A stretch of DNA of 64,000 nt. It comes from Irpex lacteus (lineage: Eukaryota > Basidiomycota > Agaricomycetes > Polyporales > Irpicaceae). How positions within the stretch are numbered: position 1 is the first letter of the stretch; each line of letters begins with the position of its first letter. The DNA lies in the NCBI GenBank assembly GCA_001986395.2, contig MQVO02000001.1, positions 1,240,001 to 1,304,000 of the forward strand, written 5' to 3'. The notes under the pieces were generated by a model, which searched no databases, had not been told where the DNA came from, and was given only the letters and a program-made list of their open reading frames with translations. Made by a program: the position numbers and the translations under genes. Positions 23,841-36,194 of this stretch are shown here, piece after piece.

Positions 23841-26288
23841 ATGTCTCGCGAAAGAGCCAAGACGACTGACACTTCTTCCATACCGAAGTCTATCATCGAA
23901 AATCCACGTCTGCAAGACCCTCTTCTGTTCGCCATTCGCCATCTTTCTGTCAAGGATATACTCGCGTTAAGTCAAGTCCGCTACGACTTACTTACAGTTT
24001 TTGCCCAACCTATACTAAACCATTCACCCACAGACATGCAAGCAAATGTGGAAGCTATGTTCGGTGAAACAACTTTGGCTGCATGTATTGCACCGAGATG
24101 TTATGGAAGAAAACCTACTGTACCCGGCGGTCATGAAATCTTTGGACCTTTTGAGCGACTCGGAGACCAAGACTGTGGTCATTCACAAACTTCGACAGCA
24201 CCACTCCATGGCATTGTTCTCTTCCCGAACACTCTTGCAGAGTGTTCCCTTCTATCAGCCTCAGCCTGTAACGTGGCTACGATTGATCGGTGGAACGTGG
24301 CTCTTAGTGGCCACAGCTGATTCCTCCTCTTCCACCCTGTTACTGTTTTCGGTGGAGTCTCTTTGGTCGTCACAAACACGTCGCCCAACTGCGCAAGCCT
24401 TTCTACAGGGACCCGTTGACAATGGCTTGGTAGACGTCTCGAGCGATGACGGCCTGATTATTGCTCTTGAGCTTCGTTCTCCCAGGTGAGAATCTCGTGA
24501 CGATTCGCTATTCATGTCCTCTGACAGTTTGCACAGTTCTATACTTGAGATACTGTCGGTCAGATTGCAACACGAATCACCTGCGTTTGTTCGATTGGCG
24601 CGGTACAATGGAATGTCGCATTTACGAGCGATACAGGGCTCCTCGATTGGTTTTTCCTTGCACAACGAGCTCAGCGTGCCTTCAATTCTGGACTGGAAAA
24701 CAGGCGAGATTCTACATCTTCAAGCCCGTCCCGATGTACAGGTGAGTGTTCCTGTGTATGCTTTCTATAATTGTAGCTGTATGACACTACGTAGGGAGGC
24801 ACTATTGCGATGGATTTCAGCGGCGACCGGATAGCTTTAGTAACTCCGCAAGAACTCAGAATTATGCAACGCTCCTCGACCACTTCAATAGAAGGCCACG
24901 CACAGTATACTACCACTGCTGTCTTGGAGATTTGTCTCCCAGTGAGTCAAGCTTTCGCCGACATCGGCGATGACATTCCTCTCCCAGTGAGTCAAGCCTC
25001 CGTCAACTTCGAAGATGACGGACACTCGACGCGCGTTCACGTCTGCGCATCAGATTCCAGGGGTATATATGTATACTCCATGCAAATGGATGCCGACACA
25101 CTGAGTAAGACGAGCTTGGAGCCATTTCTCGTTTGGTCGCGCGAATACCAGGCCGATGATCCCGCTGGCGCTTTTCGCTTCACTTCGCAACTGCTCTTCG
25201 ATAAGGCCTCCAAGACTGTCTCCTGGCTGGAGACCTTGTCCGAATTATGCCCTGAGCGAGGTCCGGTACGATTCATGACGACCACTCGGAGCGTTTCATC
25301 ATTAGCGGCCGCGAAGACACCTCCCAAGAACACTATATGCTCTTCGCTATCAGGATCCAGTGGCCCAGCTTTGTACGCACTGAGTGTGCGTGACTTTGAC
25401 TGTGGGCTCGGACTCCATGTCGTCGGCAACATGCTAGGCGAACTGGCGGTCTACAGCTTCGCTGGTGATAGCGTGCACAAGGTCTTACCCCTGCTTCGAA
25501 GCATCGATATTCCCCGTTGGAGCGGCGAGGATTTTCTCCCCAAGGTATACAATTTCCTGCGTACGTCCTGCTCAGACCTCACCAACTCATTGCGACTATG
25601 CACACAGTCACCGGTCCCATCATTCCCGCCCCGGCAATTCATCTGGGATGAGCCAGGTATCGTATTAAACTCTGGAGAGCAAGCGTACCAGGAACTGTGG
25701 GACGCTCACTGGCCGAGTGAGCTAGCGGTGCCTGATACATGGCGCCGTGCTTCGCCTTTCCGGGACTTTGACAGCTACTGTTATTGTGATTGCATCGGCA
25801 GTCCGGCCTGGGAGTTAGAGACCGCGTCTCCCTTCCTGGGACGTCCCATTCCACTCCTAGTATGTGAGACTCCCGATGAAGTTGCATTGATAAAAGCAGG
25901 CGGCCTCTTTCTGTTACATGAACTAGTAGAGACTCGGTCCGCACTATCCTTGTTCTGGCTGTTGGACCCCAACCTCACGCTGAACGAGATTGTTCCCCTG
26001 CTGACCGACCACTGGCATGAAACGATACTCGGACACAAGATTGTCGAAACGTTTTCACCTAACGAGAGTGGAATGGAAGAGATCGAGCTGGTCCGACGCA
26101 TTCAGCGGTGGGAGGTTCGCCACGGTATAGTCAGATGGAAGGAGTTTAAGGAGAGAGGTGGAGAAGTGGAAGACTATTGGATTGATGGTAGGAACAGACT
26201 GGACGACTCGGATGTATGGTGCGAGAAGGCCCGTAAGAGCACTACATGGACTTGCCCATGTAGTGATCACTTACTGAAACGTTCATAA
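23841..26288 (+). CDS. F-box protein with long C-terminal region
   Basis: Exons join(23841..23975,24034..24485,24528..24741,24795..26288), 764 aa. The F-box is near residues 28-65: LLFAIRHLSVKDILALSQTC followed by KQMWKLCSVKQLWLHVLHRD, with the first splice falling inside it. The next ~450 residues have repeated short hydrophobic strands (WLRLIGGTWLLVATADS, LHVVGNMLGELAVYSF) suggesting a divergent beta-propeller-like substrate domain; no repeat is strong enough to name. Such proteins would link substrates to an SCF ubiquitin ligase through Skp1. The first intron uses an unusual GTCCGC donor. Agaricomycetes carry very large F-box families, so orthology to a named protein is not claimed. Confidence 0.72.
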
Positions 26289-27098
26289 TCGGTTGTAGCA
26301 AATTCAGGTTGTACCTTCAATGCAAGGCTCATGCGCAGATAATCCCATCCCTACATTTAAAATAGATTATTACCATCGACGTTTTGGTGACACTTCATAT
26401 GTACGGTTCATTGCTAGTGTCCAAATTGAATGCAATCTATTCCGATTTCCTGTGATCGGCGCAGGCGAGTAGTCCACGCTCAGCCTTTGCGGGCTCAGGC
26501 CTCAGGATCTACGGGCGAGCAGATGTGCGCTAGCTATATTCAAGTGAGGTACTAACGAAGAAGGTATTTTATATGGCTGAAGTCATTGACTCCCCAGATA
26601 TTCATCACTAAGTCTGACCGGGTCGACGCCGCTCTTGTTGACCTCTACAACCTCTCAGCCTCCCTCAGATCTCGTTATTCTGCTAGCCAGCTACTACAAA
26701 ACGCCTACTATATATCTCAGACTGCGCATGCCTTGCTGCTAACTACCAGCTCAGGACTCGCTAGATTACTGAGATACTGAGAACGACGTCTACCTATTCA
26801 AATGTCGGGACTAATATTAATTACGAAGTACTTACCAGGGTTTGGTGATTCTCATTGGTCGTATCATTGACACCCACTGCATTCGTCCAAAGGATCCAGA
26901 CATAATGAAAATCTTGAACTTGAATGCAATTGTGGACCAACATGGTTTGGTCTGTGTCTCTGTAACCAATTCACCTGTCTCGGCGAGTGTTTACGGAGGC
27001 CCAATACCCGTCAAACACTACAAATACCAGTGTGCGCTGTAATTGCAGCCGGTTCTCGTTCTCGTTCGTGTTCTTGAAGAGACCACCATCTCTCACAC
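26289..27098. other. intergenic, convergent 3' ends
   Basis: About 800 bp between the F-box gene and NCA2. Two short plus frames (26586-26780 and 26842-27042) have no recognisable content. Part of the NCA2 3' flank is C-rich on the plus strand. Confidence 0.4.
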
Positions 27099-29400
27099 CT
27101 AAACCTCACCCCCCCTCCCCCACCCAAACACCTCCCCCCAACACGCCCACATCCTCCTAACAACCCACATCCTCTCACTCCTCCCCAACCTCGGATCCTC
27201 CAAGTCCAGTACATCCTGCAGGAACCCCTCGCGGATGCGGGAGTTGGCGGGCAGGTGACGCGTGGCGTAGGACCGCAGTTGGGTTGTGCTGAGGAGGAGG
27301 AGGCCGGTTGTAAGGGGGTCTATTGATGACGAGTCTTCCGCTGATTTTGACGTTGGGCTTGTTATGAGGAGACGTTCGATTCTCCTACATAATTCCCTCC
27401 ATCAGCTCGTAAAATAAAGGTAAAATTCATAATAGTCCGCACCGAATAACACCCCAAACACCCGCCCTCCTCCTCCTCCCTCCATACCGACTCCTCCCCC
27501 TATTCCCAAACCAAAGCGCGCGCAAATACCCCGCAGTGATGTACGTCAATGTCATAGCGGGTGCGACGCCCACGAATGCGAATGTCAGTTCTTGGGATTT
27601 GAGGAGCTTGTCGATGCCTGATAGTGCTTGGTTTATGTCTACCTAATTGTCAAATAATCAGCTACTGGTACATTGGAGTGGGAGGGAGAGAGATGGGAGG
27701 GGAGAGATGGGAGAGGGGAGAGGGTAGAAGTACCTTGGCCTTCTGGACTTGCACAAGCAGCGTGCGCACAAGCGTACCTCCCACGGCCGACTTGAGCGGG
27801 CTGCGTATGTCGTCTTCGTAGATCTGCATCACGGGCGTGAGGTCGCCTACTCGGATCTGCTGGGAGAGTGCGGCCATTTGTTCGGGTGTGTAGTGCAGTT
27901 TGTCGCGGGCTAGGGATAGTGTCATTCTTTCCAACGACTTTCAATTCAAACCATAGTAGATTTAGTATGGAAACTAGAGCTGAAGGAAGAAAGGAAGAAA
28001 GGAGAAAGGGAAGACACGCACATCCAAATCAGCCTTAACACTCTCATGCGTAACAATAACCCCCTCCCCACCGCCCGCTCTCACAGTATCCACAACATCC
28101 CTCAACGGGCCAAGCAACCAATCCCGCCAAAAACACCTCACAGTATCCACCGCGTCTCTCGCAACCTGCTGCAGACTCTCTCGCTCGGCATACGCCGTGC
28201 GCACGCCGTATAGTAGGAGGGGCGGGAGTAAAAGGAGTTTGGGCCAGAGGAGCGTGAGGCGCGGGGGGCGGTGCAGGTGGAGGGTGGTGATGTGGGAGGT
28301 GTGGGAGTTGCTGAGGGTGGGGAGGAGGGAGGTGAGGTGGGTGAGGTAGGTTAGTGCGTCTTCTAGGGTTTGGATCTGGATTGGTTGGGAGTTTGCGGTT
28401 GCGTCGCCGAGCTGGGACGACAGCTTGGAGGATAGGTCTTGGAGTGCTGTTAGTGAGTCGGTGGTCGTGGAAGCCGATGAGACGCGTGTGATTGAGGAGC
28501 GCATGTCGACGAGCCGGCCGATGAGCGTGGCTCGGTCGTCTCTGAGCTTCTCGAGTTGTTCTCTCTTGAACCGACATTCGTGTCTTGTTAACTCAACCGG
28601 GAGGTACCCGAAAGAAACGACCGCCTTCTGTAATTTGTTCACAAATGAGACTAGAGCCGTGAACGCCGATTGGATGGCTTGCTCTGTGGATGAGGCGGAT
28701 AAGCGTGCAGTGCGCGAGCTGGTGGGAAAGAGCGATGTTGGGTAGGCTTGGTGGTGCAGGTGGGGGAACATGGCGATTGTTAGTGTGTTGGGCTGGAGGA
28801 TGTTTGTTGTGGGGAATAGTTGGCGGATGGAGGAGGGGCTGAAGGCTGATAGGCGTAGTGGTAGACGGTGCTCTCTGAGAGCGTTCACTATCGTGTTTGC
28901 CAGTCTCGTTAATCGAATGGGTAACGCTATTAAAGTGGGGATCGTGAGCGTTGAATGAGATATACTTAAGTGTAATGTGGGAACTCACTTTGCAGAAGAA
29001 AATACGCAGAGCTCAACCTAGATCGCTCAATATCTCTCCACCACTCCAACTCAGAGTCAGCCTGTTGCGCCTCCTCAAGGAACTGCTCCAGCGCCGTAAG
29101 ATAGAACCCCGAGACGACCTTTCCAATAATAGCAGCCTGCAACGCCTCCTGTTCTGCATCCGGCGACTGTACGAAGACACCCTTTTGCTGCAGGTCGCGC
29201 ACTACGCTGGTGTTGTATTCGAGACCGTCTAGCGAGGAGGAAAGGTGAAGGTCGATGAAGCTTTCTCGTAGGTCATTCTTGGCGGATGTTGAGGCTTCGC
29301 TGGCTTGGGAGAAGGTGAGTCTTGAAGATGACGGGGAGGGCGGGGTTAGCTGAGTTGAGGCAGCGAGGTCCTGGTGGATCTCGTTGATAAACGTAGACAT
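27099..29400 (-). CDS. nca2: NCA2 family mitochondrial protein
   Basis: Exons complement(join(27099..27384,27443..27642,27734..27937,28022..28926,28989..29400)), 668 aa. It shows LEWWRDIERSRLSSAYFLLQ in exon 1, a membrane segment around LTLLWPKLLLLPPLLLYGVR, FWRDWLLGPLRDVVDTVR, and the strongly conserved C-terminal half: MTLSLARDKLHYTPEQM, VMQIYEDDIRSPLKSAVGG, LVRTLLVQVQKAKVDINQAL, SQELTFAFVGVAPAMTL, RRIERLLITS. In yeast, Nca2 is a mitochondrial membrane protein that with Nca3 sets expression of the ATP synthase subunits Atp6 and Atp8; length and membrane layout match. The long Ser/Thr-rich middle is variable in the family. Confidence 0.9.
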
Positions 29401-29826
29401 TGAAATCTTCTATCGGCTGCCTGTGTTACTTGAACTGGCTGTCGTTGTCGGTAAAGAAGCACAGTGGAAGAACCGAGGTGGAGACTGACACTGCCCGACT
29501 AGGAAGTGTCACCGACGCCACTGACGAAAGCATCCCTGACACGATCACGTGTTGAGAGCAAAACGCGAGAGAGCGCGTGTACCCGAGCGCGTCCTGAGTC
29601 TAGGTGTGTCGCGTAGTACTTATCCTCGTGTCGTGGTCTGCCCCACTGTCTCGCAACGCAGAGTCAAAGAAAGCGAATATAATTGAAAAATCAAAATGCT
29701 ATGGATACACGGTAAATAATAACAGCAAATTGTAGTCTAAGAACGAATAATGTAGTAATAACCTCGTCGACTTTTGAGAGTGTGAAGTACGAATAGTTTT
29801 AGAGTCCGTCAAAACATAGGTCCAGC
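29401..29826. other. intergenic, NCA2 promoter
   Basis: About 425 bp upstream of NCA2, AT-rich near 29670-29800. No gene seen. Confidence 0.4.
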
Positions 29827-30845
29827 CTACCGAGGAGCAATACAGATAACCGGCTGCCAGCTCCCCGCCGAGACATTCCGCAGTTCCAGCAGAATCAAAT
29901 CTTCAAATCGTATCCTCGAGACCCACCAATCGGCCGAAATCTCAGAAGATTGCGCGTGTTGCATATCCTGTATCGCAAACAGGTTTAGCGTACGGTTCGC
30001 TTTCGCTATGGTATAGATGAGAGATGTACGCACGTCAACGAACAGCTTCACCAGTCGAGCGATATCGTACGCCAGGCGGGACTTCGTGATCGGTTGTCGC
30101 GCGTTCGTATGGTCAAACGCATGCATATGCTGTGCCCACGGCAAATATCCCGGCCACTATGCACACGCAATTATCAGCAAACCATCCACGCTCCCGCAAA
30201 AAAAATCATTGCGTACCAGAATCCGAATAGCAACCTTCGTACCCGTCTCGCTCAAAACCGCTTGGGCCCCAGCATCACCCATCCCCCGAAAGTCCATGTC
30301 CAACGCACGCTTCAGCCGCATTCCCCATCGTCCGTCGTCGGAGAACCGGATGGGAGGACGTGGTTGGAACTTGGAGGACCCGGAGGAGTATTGTTGTTGG
30401 GGGACTATCCAGCCGGAGATCGTCATGCCCATGTAGTCGACGAAGGTGTGGTGAGCCTGTTTAACTTGAGGTGAGCAATCGACCAAATATTGGTACGTTG
30501 AGACTCACCATGTTCGTAGAGATGCAACAGAAGTCGAAGACACTGAAGATACGTCCCACCTCGCACACTCACCTTTTTAATACTACCCTCAGTACGCGCA
30601 TGATATCGATATTTCCAGTTGACCAACGGTGTTTACACCGTCCATGGTGACTCTACGACGTCCACGATGGCTCCTGCCTCAGTAACGACAAAGGCAGGCC
30701 TCCCCTGCATGAGTCGCTTTGCCGAATCGAGCTGAACGGCGCATCGCCATAGCTCGCAGACTTTGCGCGGTGAGTATTCCAATCTGGATGGACTATACTC
30801 GTATCGAATCAACGCGTACGAGGATATCACAGTCAAGCCGTGCAT
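29827..30845 (-). CDS. unrecognised conserved-looking protein
   Basis: Model complement(join(29827..29967,30034..30156,30217..30464,30509..30587,30639..30845)), 265 aa, phases consistent. I do not recognise the family. Visible features: VCELWRCAVQLDSAKRLMQG, HTFVDYMGMTISGWIVPQQ, DDGRWGMRLKRALDMDFRGM, ILWPGYLPWAQHMHAFDHTN, LAYDIARLVKLFVDD and a C-terminus ending SAGSWQPVICIAPR. No signal peptide or membrane segment is evident. The tightly spliced, Trp- and Met-rich core argues for a real gene. The intron at 30588-30638 has a weak GTGTAA donor; without it an in-frame TAA interrupts the frame. Further upstream exons are possible, so the start is uncertain. Confidence 0.5.
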
Positions 30846-31725
30846 AGAGATCAGTACAACTCAGATAGACTCACCTCGCGAGACCCTTTCCTCGTGAATG
30901 GTCTGCCCTTGTTATGCATTCGGGACCGCGGTCACGGTGGTGCGAGCTATTCCTTCCGGTTTTCGATACGCCCTCCTCTGAATCACGGCGCTTCGAGCCC
31001 GACAGAGAGTATGCAGCAAGTATTGTCTTCGTACAGTATACTTTCTCGAAATCTAACAGTGAGTACACACCAACCTCATACCATTCCTCAACACGACACA
31101 CACAGCCAATGCACAGCGCGTCGGACCTCCCCAACCACCGGCAGAGTCACCCCCGCAGGGTACAAAGCCTCCACGAAGCATGTTCACCTACGTTGAATGC
31201 TAGACGTCGAGTGTTGACTCACCGACAAACCAACCGCAGTCGTCCGCCATTACAGGAGGTTTTGCCGACCGCGATTTGCACAGCACCCCAGGCGAATGTT
31301 AAGCGCTGGTGTCTTCTACCAAGGGAGAAGGTGATGTGTAGAGAAGGCTTGACGTCTAGCAGGGTAAGTGTGTAAATCATGTTTCGTTGGCACCTGGAGG
31401 TGCCTGGTGTATGCGCGATTAACCTAGTTGCGCGGCCAGCGATCACGCTTCCCTGCTCTTCGAATTCGGCGTGCCTTGCCGATACGTGCGTGCGTGCGTA
31501 ACGTCAACATCACCTTACGTGCGCGACGTCAACTCTCCAGAATCACGGCAAGGTACTTACAGTACAAGGGTTGGACGTCAGACCGCGGTTCCGGAAACGC
31601 ACTTTCAGCCTGTTCGTTTGTTTGACTGCGTCCTGCTTGTTTGACACCTTGCATTGAATGACGTGAAATAAGATGAAGCAACTTGAATCAGTGGTATACG
31701 GCAATCATGATTAACAAGGTCACGG
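30846..31725. other. unassigned region, possible extra 5' exons
   Basis: Open frames on both strands (for example minus 31219-31446) without recognisable motifs. Part may be 5' exons or UTR of the neighbouring unknown gene; part is the 3' flank of the JmjC gene. Confidence 0.35.
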
Positions 31726-34230
31726 TCACGGTGAGCTCGAGATAACTATAGGGTCCTCCGGTTCGTCCCCACTCGCACTCGCACAAACCAACGTCGACTT
31801 CGCCATCATGCCCTCGAACTCTGCGGCCCACTCGTCGGGTGCTTTCTCCGATAGCAGCGTCCGCTCCGAGTCGGTGAGGTCTACGTCGTGTGCTGCTTTC
31901 CTACATTCCAGAAGAAAAGATGGTATGTGAGTACGTGACAAGGTAAAGCGTAAAAAGAGAGATAGAGGAAAAGAGAGGTGAGAGAGGGAGGCGTACAAAT
32001 GGTCGAAGATACTAGGCACAGCGAACATTCTCCTGTTCCCCTTACACCCCGCGTGCGGACAATGATATATGCGCGTTTTCAGGCGTTTCGACGCGCGAGT
32101 AGTAAGGTCTGGATTAGCCTGCGGCGGGGCCTTCTCCCTCGCATCTTTGAGCGCGAGGAGCGAGTGCCAGGCGTGCCATAATACCCACTTGATCTGCACG
32201 GTATCAGGCAGCCGGTGTTTACGCCATTCGTCGCGGAGCTCGAGGACGGCTCCGATGGTGTGTTGGTCGATGAAGCTGTTCGTTACTTGGATGATGTTCC
32301 CTATCGTCTTCGCCTACACACGATCAATCACTAAACCACGACTCGGAGGACGATTTCAAGTATTGATTGGACTGTACCTGGTAAACACACCCCGGTGGGA
32401 TGATAACCGCGACGCCAGGCTTCTGCACAGCAGTATACGGCAGCACCTTCCTCTCCCTCAACTTCCTCAACTCCTCCTGATCAAGAAAGTGGTTCCGCGC
32501 ATTGATGATATCGTACCCACACCTTGGATGTTCCTGAGCCAAGAACTCGCGAAGTAGGGGGGTGTCTTCGCGACGGAAGATCGTCCAGGAGGCGACGGTT
32601 TGGCGGGTTTGGTCGCGCGAGACGAGGATGTATGACGTGCCTGTCATGGATGCTCGGAGAGTCATTGAGTGGAGGTATGTGCATGAGGTGGAGAGGTGGA
32701 GTTTTGGGCCTGGGGGGTTTGGAGTTGGATGGGTATGTATATGATAAGAGGGGAGGGAGGGAGACGTACCGAGGGATGGCTTGGTGATTTTGTGGTTAGG
32801 CTGGTCGAGGGCGTAGTGGGAGGCGAGGTTGAAGTATCCTGTTGGGCTTGTGTATAGAGGGAACGGGATGATGTTGAGGTAGTGGGCGTATTCACTGGGA
32901 TACGTCGAAGCGAGCGACTCGTGCTGGGGTAGCTCCTGCAGAAGCCGTCTTAGCGCATCAACAAATGAACATGGAATGCAACCGACCTCTATCTTCACAA
33001 CAACATTCGGACGATCCTCCGTCTCAGATCTCGCAAAAGCCATCAAGTACCAGCGTAGCTGCATAACAGCAGACTTCCACCGCCACCCAGCCTTCTGCGG
33101 CGAAAAATCACAACAGCTAACCAACGCCTCTTCCTTTCCATGGTGCGTACGAAGGTTCTCAGCGGTGTATGGTTCGTAATCGGCGTTCTGCGGTAAATCG
33201 ACACTGATGGGGATTCCGAGAGGCCATAGTACTTGGAAGGCGTCGAGATGCTTGGGAGCGAGACGGGGCGTTATGCGTTGTTTCTCCGCTTCGGTTCGGC
33301 ATTTGTGGGTGTGGGGTGTCGAGGGGTGGGAGGAGGGTGAGGGTGGGGAGCGGGTGCATATTGGTTCGAGGAGGTTTAGGGTGGCTTTTAGCTCTGTGGT
33401 TCGGATTCTGCTGCATGCGCGCAATTCGTGGTGGCATGATATGGCGACTATTTTAGCTATTGATTAGCGGTGTGGTTGGATACTGCGAGTGATGCGGGGC
33501 TTACTGGTACAGTCGGCCTGCCAATTCCCGTCTCGGAAACATTTATCGCAGATTTCTTGTGCGCATTCTGTGCAGAACCAAGAACTAAACAGGATCGATG
33601 TGTTGCATACATCTGCGAACAAGGTCATTCAGCTCGAGATTGTAGGAGAGAGCTCTGATACGAAGGCTTACCGCATGCCACCAAATCCTTCTCGAGATGT
33701 CTAAATACGAGATTGAGATTGCTGTGGACTTTCATCTCCTCAACCAGGATAGGTTTCAGGGCTTGTGCAACCACCAGCTACTGGTTTCTCCGTCAGTATA
33801 TCTCATAGTAATGAACTTATCGGCTAACCTGTAAATCGGTGATGTCCTTTTCTTGAGGGATATTGTCAAATGTGTCTGGATATAGGTTGGACATGGAAGC
33901 AGGCTCGCCCTCATCGAAGCCGTCCTCCTCCAACACGCCACTGGACGTATGTCGTAGTTTACGGAAACCTTTCACATGTCAGGGTTTGATAAATATTATG
34001 CTTCGAAACCACTTATTTTGAAACCGACATGGCGCGTCGATTCCATATTTGCGCCAGCAGATGCATGTCACGCATGACGAGGGAATTCGCATGCGACGAA
34101 GCAGCCAGTTGGTGTCTCTACACCGGCCACTTTGGACGACTGGTTTGAACATTTCATTAGCCACTCTGAATAATAAGCTCGGCCACCTACATACGGATCG
34201 ACGCTGTGTCTTTCTCGGAGGTTCTTCCAT
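31726..34230 (-). CDS. JmjC-domain protein, KDM3-like, probably catalytically dead
   Basis: Exons complement(join(31726..31900,31997..32313,32378..32709,32770..32935,32987..33456,33505..33612,33672..33777,33829..33940,34013..34230)), 667 aa. N-terminal Cys cluster CVTCICWRKYGIDAPCRFQN, then an acidic stretch DGFDEGEPASMSNLYPDTFD. A ZZ-like zinc module follows: CDVCNTSI, WFCTECAQEICDKCFRDG. JmjC blocks are NLASHY, LGPKLHLSTSCTYLHSM, TVASWTIFRREDTPLLREFL, PGVAVIIPPGCVYQ and IIQVTNSFIDQH, in the order seen in KDM3/JMJD1 proteins. Aligned by eye to the HxD...H iron triad, the Asp position is Met (HSM) and the distal His position is Tyr (CVYQ). It would therefore be a chromatin-bound pseudo-demethylase. 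It lies head-to-head with eaf6, 219 bp apart. Confidence 0.75.
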
Positions 34231-34449
34231 ATATGTTTATATTGCGCGGGCCACTACTGTATGGTCTGTGGGTGGACGTCAGTTGACAGCGAGTAACGAC
34301 GTGAACGCGATCGCGCCGAGTGGCAGGGGTGTGACGGATCGTGACTGGGCCACACAAAGCCAAATACGTCACACGGAGCGTGACACACGAGGTGGGAGCG
34401 ACCTTGAAGTTGGAGGTCATTTCGTCTCTCTCTTGACTTTATATCGACA

Positions 34450-35128
34450 ATGGCGACCGAACCAGTGCCCACAGCAGAGGACAAGGCCAAGTACGATGCA
34501 GCAAAGAAGGATCTCATGCACGCTATATCGAAAAAGAGGCAGGCAGACAAGCAGCTGGTATGTACTTGACTTCATCTCCGCATAAGCAGTCAACATCTAA
34601 TTCTACGAAGGCAGCGATAGAAGTCCAGATATACAACACAGAAAGCCAATACCTTCTGGAGACCGCCGCGCACAGCGGTGGAAATATCGTTCAAGGGTTC
34701 GATGGGTACCTCAAGAACCCACCAGGTGGCCGGCGCAAGTACGAAATAGGCGACGCAGACAGATTATTCTCCAACAGCAGTGCATCGTACAAGAAGGTGT
34801 GATATAGTATATCCTACAATCAATTATCGTCATTGTAACTCCTAACCATCAGTCGCTCGAGCTATCTGGAGAGGGCGAGGAATCCGCCGCTACAGGGGAA
34901 GACCAGTCGCGCATGTCAACGCCCGGCCTCACAACCGTCGTGTTGCCTGCTGCGAAGGCCACCGAGATGACTGCTGCACAGCAGAAGAAGCATCGCGATA
35001 GAGAGTACCAGAGGAAGAAGCGTGCGAATGCAGCACGCAGGAGCGCAGCCCTCAGTGATGAAGAAAGCGTCACCTCGGCTTCCAGTCGAAGACCAACGAA
35101 GCGGTCGAGGGTGGCGGACGATGACTGA
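34450..35128 (+). CDS. eaf6: Eaf6, NuA4-type histone acetyltransferase subunit
   Basis: Exons join(34450..34557,34611..34796,34853..35128), 189 aa. The first 100 residues are the Eaf6 fold: a coiled coil (AKYDAAKKDLMHAISKKRQA) then IEVQIYNTESQYLLETAAHS, GNIVQGFDGYL and KYEIGDADRLFSNSSASYKK. The tail is low complexity with a basic KKHRDREYQRKKRANAARR stretch suited to nuclear targeting. Eaf6 is a small structural subunit of NuA4 and related MYST acetyltransferase complexes. Its divergent neighbour is also a chromatin protein. Confidence 0.9.
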
Positions 35129-35218
35129 GTTATTCTCTTCGTATATGCGTCGTGGTCCGACTGTCATGATCCGTAAGCCTCCTTCCTGGTGTTGCTCGTA
35201 AAATCCGCGCACCTGGGC

Positions 35219-36119
35219 TCATATATTCAATGTACCCAAGAACTTCTTAACCCGCAGCTCGTCCATACCCCCACCATCCGGATCTGCAGCCTCTATAGCG
35301 CGCACGATAGCAATAACGTGCTTCGGCTCCTTGCTATTCACCCACACACGTCCGTTCATCCCAATCGCGGCCTCCAGCGGAAACTTGGCACCGAGTAGCG
35401 GCAGGAGGAAGTGGTTTGGGTCCAGAAGGCTGTCGAAGTTAACATTCAGTTGAAGGTGGAGATAGAGGAAGAGGAATGGGAAAGGAGAGAGGAGAGGAGG
35501 GACGTACTGGCGACACATCTGGAGACTACATCGCGTCAAGAAGCCTCCCTTGAGCTCGCCAAACTCCCCTGCCTTGCGCGTTTGCGCGTCGAAGCATTCA
35601 AGCTCCGGTTCCATGTCCTTATGCGCCAGCGACACTCGCGCGTAGATTACCGAGCCGACCTGTAGCACAACACACGTAAATAATTAGAGTGAAAACATAC
35701 GGACTGTTATATGAGTTTACGCACTTTGAGATTGGGACGGTTTCGTTTTGTGGCACCTTCGAATGCTAGTCCGTCGAGCGACGCCATATGAGCTGCGCCG
35801 ATGTCCACTCGCCACCCTTCGCCGCTCCGAGAAATGACCACCCCGACGACGGATTCCTGTGCTGCGGGTACATACTATATGCAACATTCTCCATAAATAA
35901 ACATACTGTCGAGGAACCAGAAAATTTGAACAGACGTACTCTCCGCGCATTACTCTCGATCCACCAAAGCTTATTATTCGCAGAATGCTTCAATTCCCCC
36001 GCCTTCGTCGATACTACGGCCGTTTCTTCTCCGACGTTGGACACTTGGAGGAGTCCTGGTCCGAGTTTGAGGTTGATGTGTTTTGCGGGGACGGATTCGC
36101 CTGGGAGGACGTAGGTCAT
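35219..36119 (-). CDS. rrp40: RNA exosome cap subunit Rrp40
   Basis: Exons complement(join(35219..35429,35508..35659,35725..35874,35940..36119)), 230 aa. The N-terminal domain begins TYVLPGESVPA; an S1 domain follows (YVPAAQESVVGVVISRSGEG, WRVDIGAAHMASLDGLAFEG, VGSVIYARVSLAHKDMEPEL), then a KH domain with LLPLLGAKFPLEAAIGMNGR and VWVNSKEPKHVIAIVRAIE. Length and domain order equal Rrp40/EXOSC3, one of three cap proteins that thread RNA into the nuclear and cytoplasmic exosome. The Gly-rich KH loop and GMNGRVWV are intact. Confidence 0.92.
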
Positions 36120-36194
36120 CGTGAAAGAAAGTGAAAGTATGAGATCAAGAGAGAGTCGGCGTTTGTTTCTACATCTTGCATCTTATCTACGACC

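Noticed and set aside
27100..27180. C-rich tract near the NCA2 end considered as a simple repeat
   Set aside because: It is the coding complement of a Gly/Trp-rich C-terminus, not a tandem repeat.
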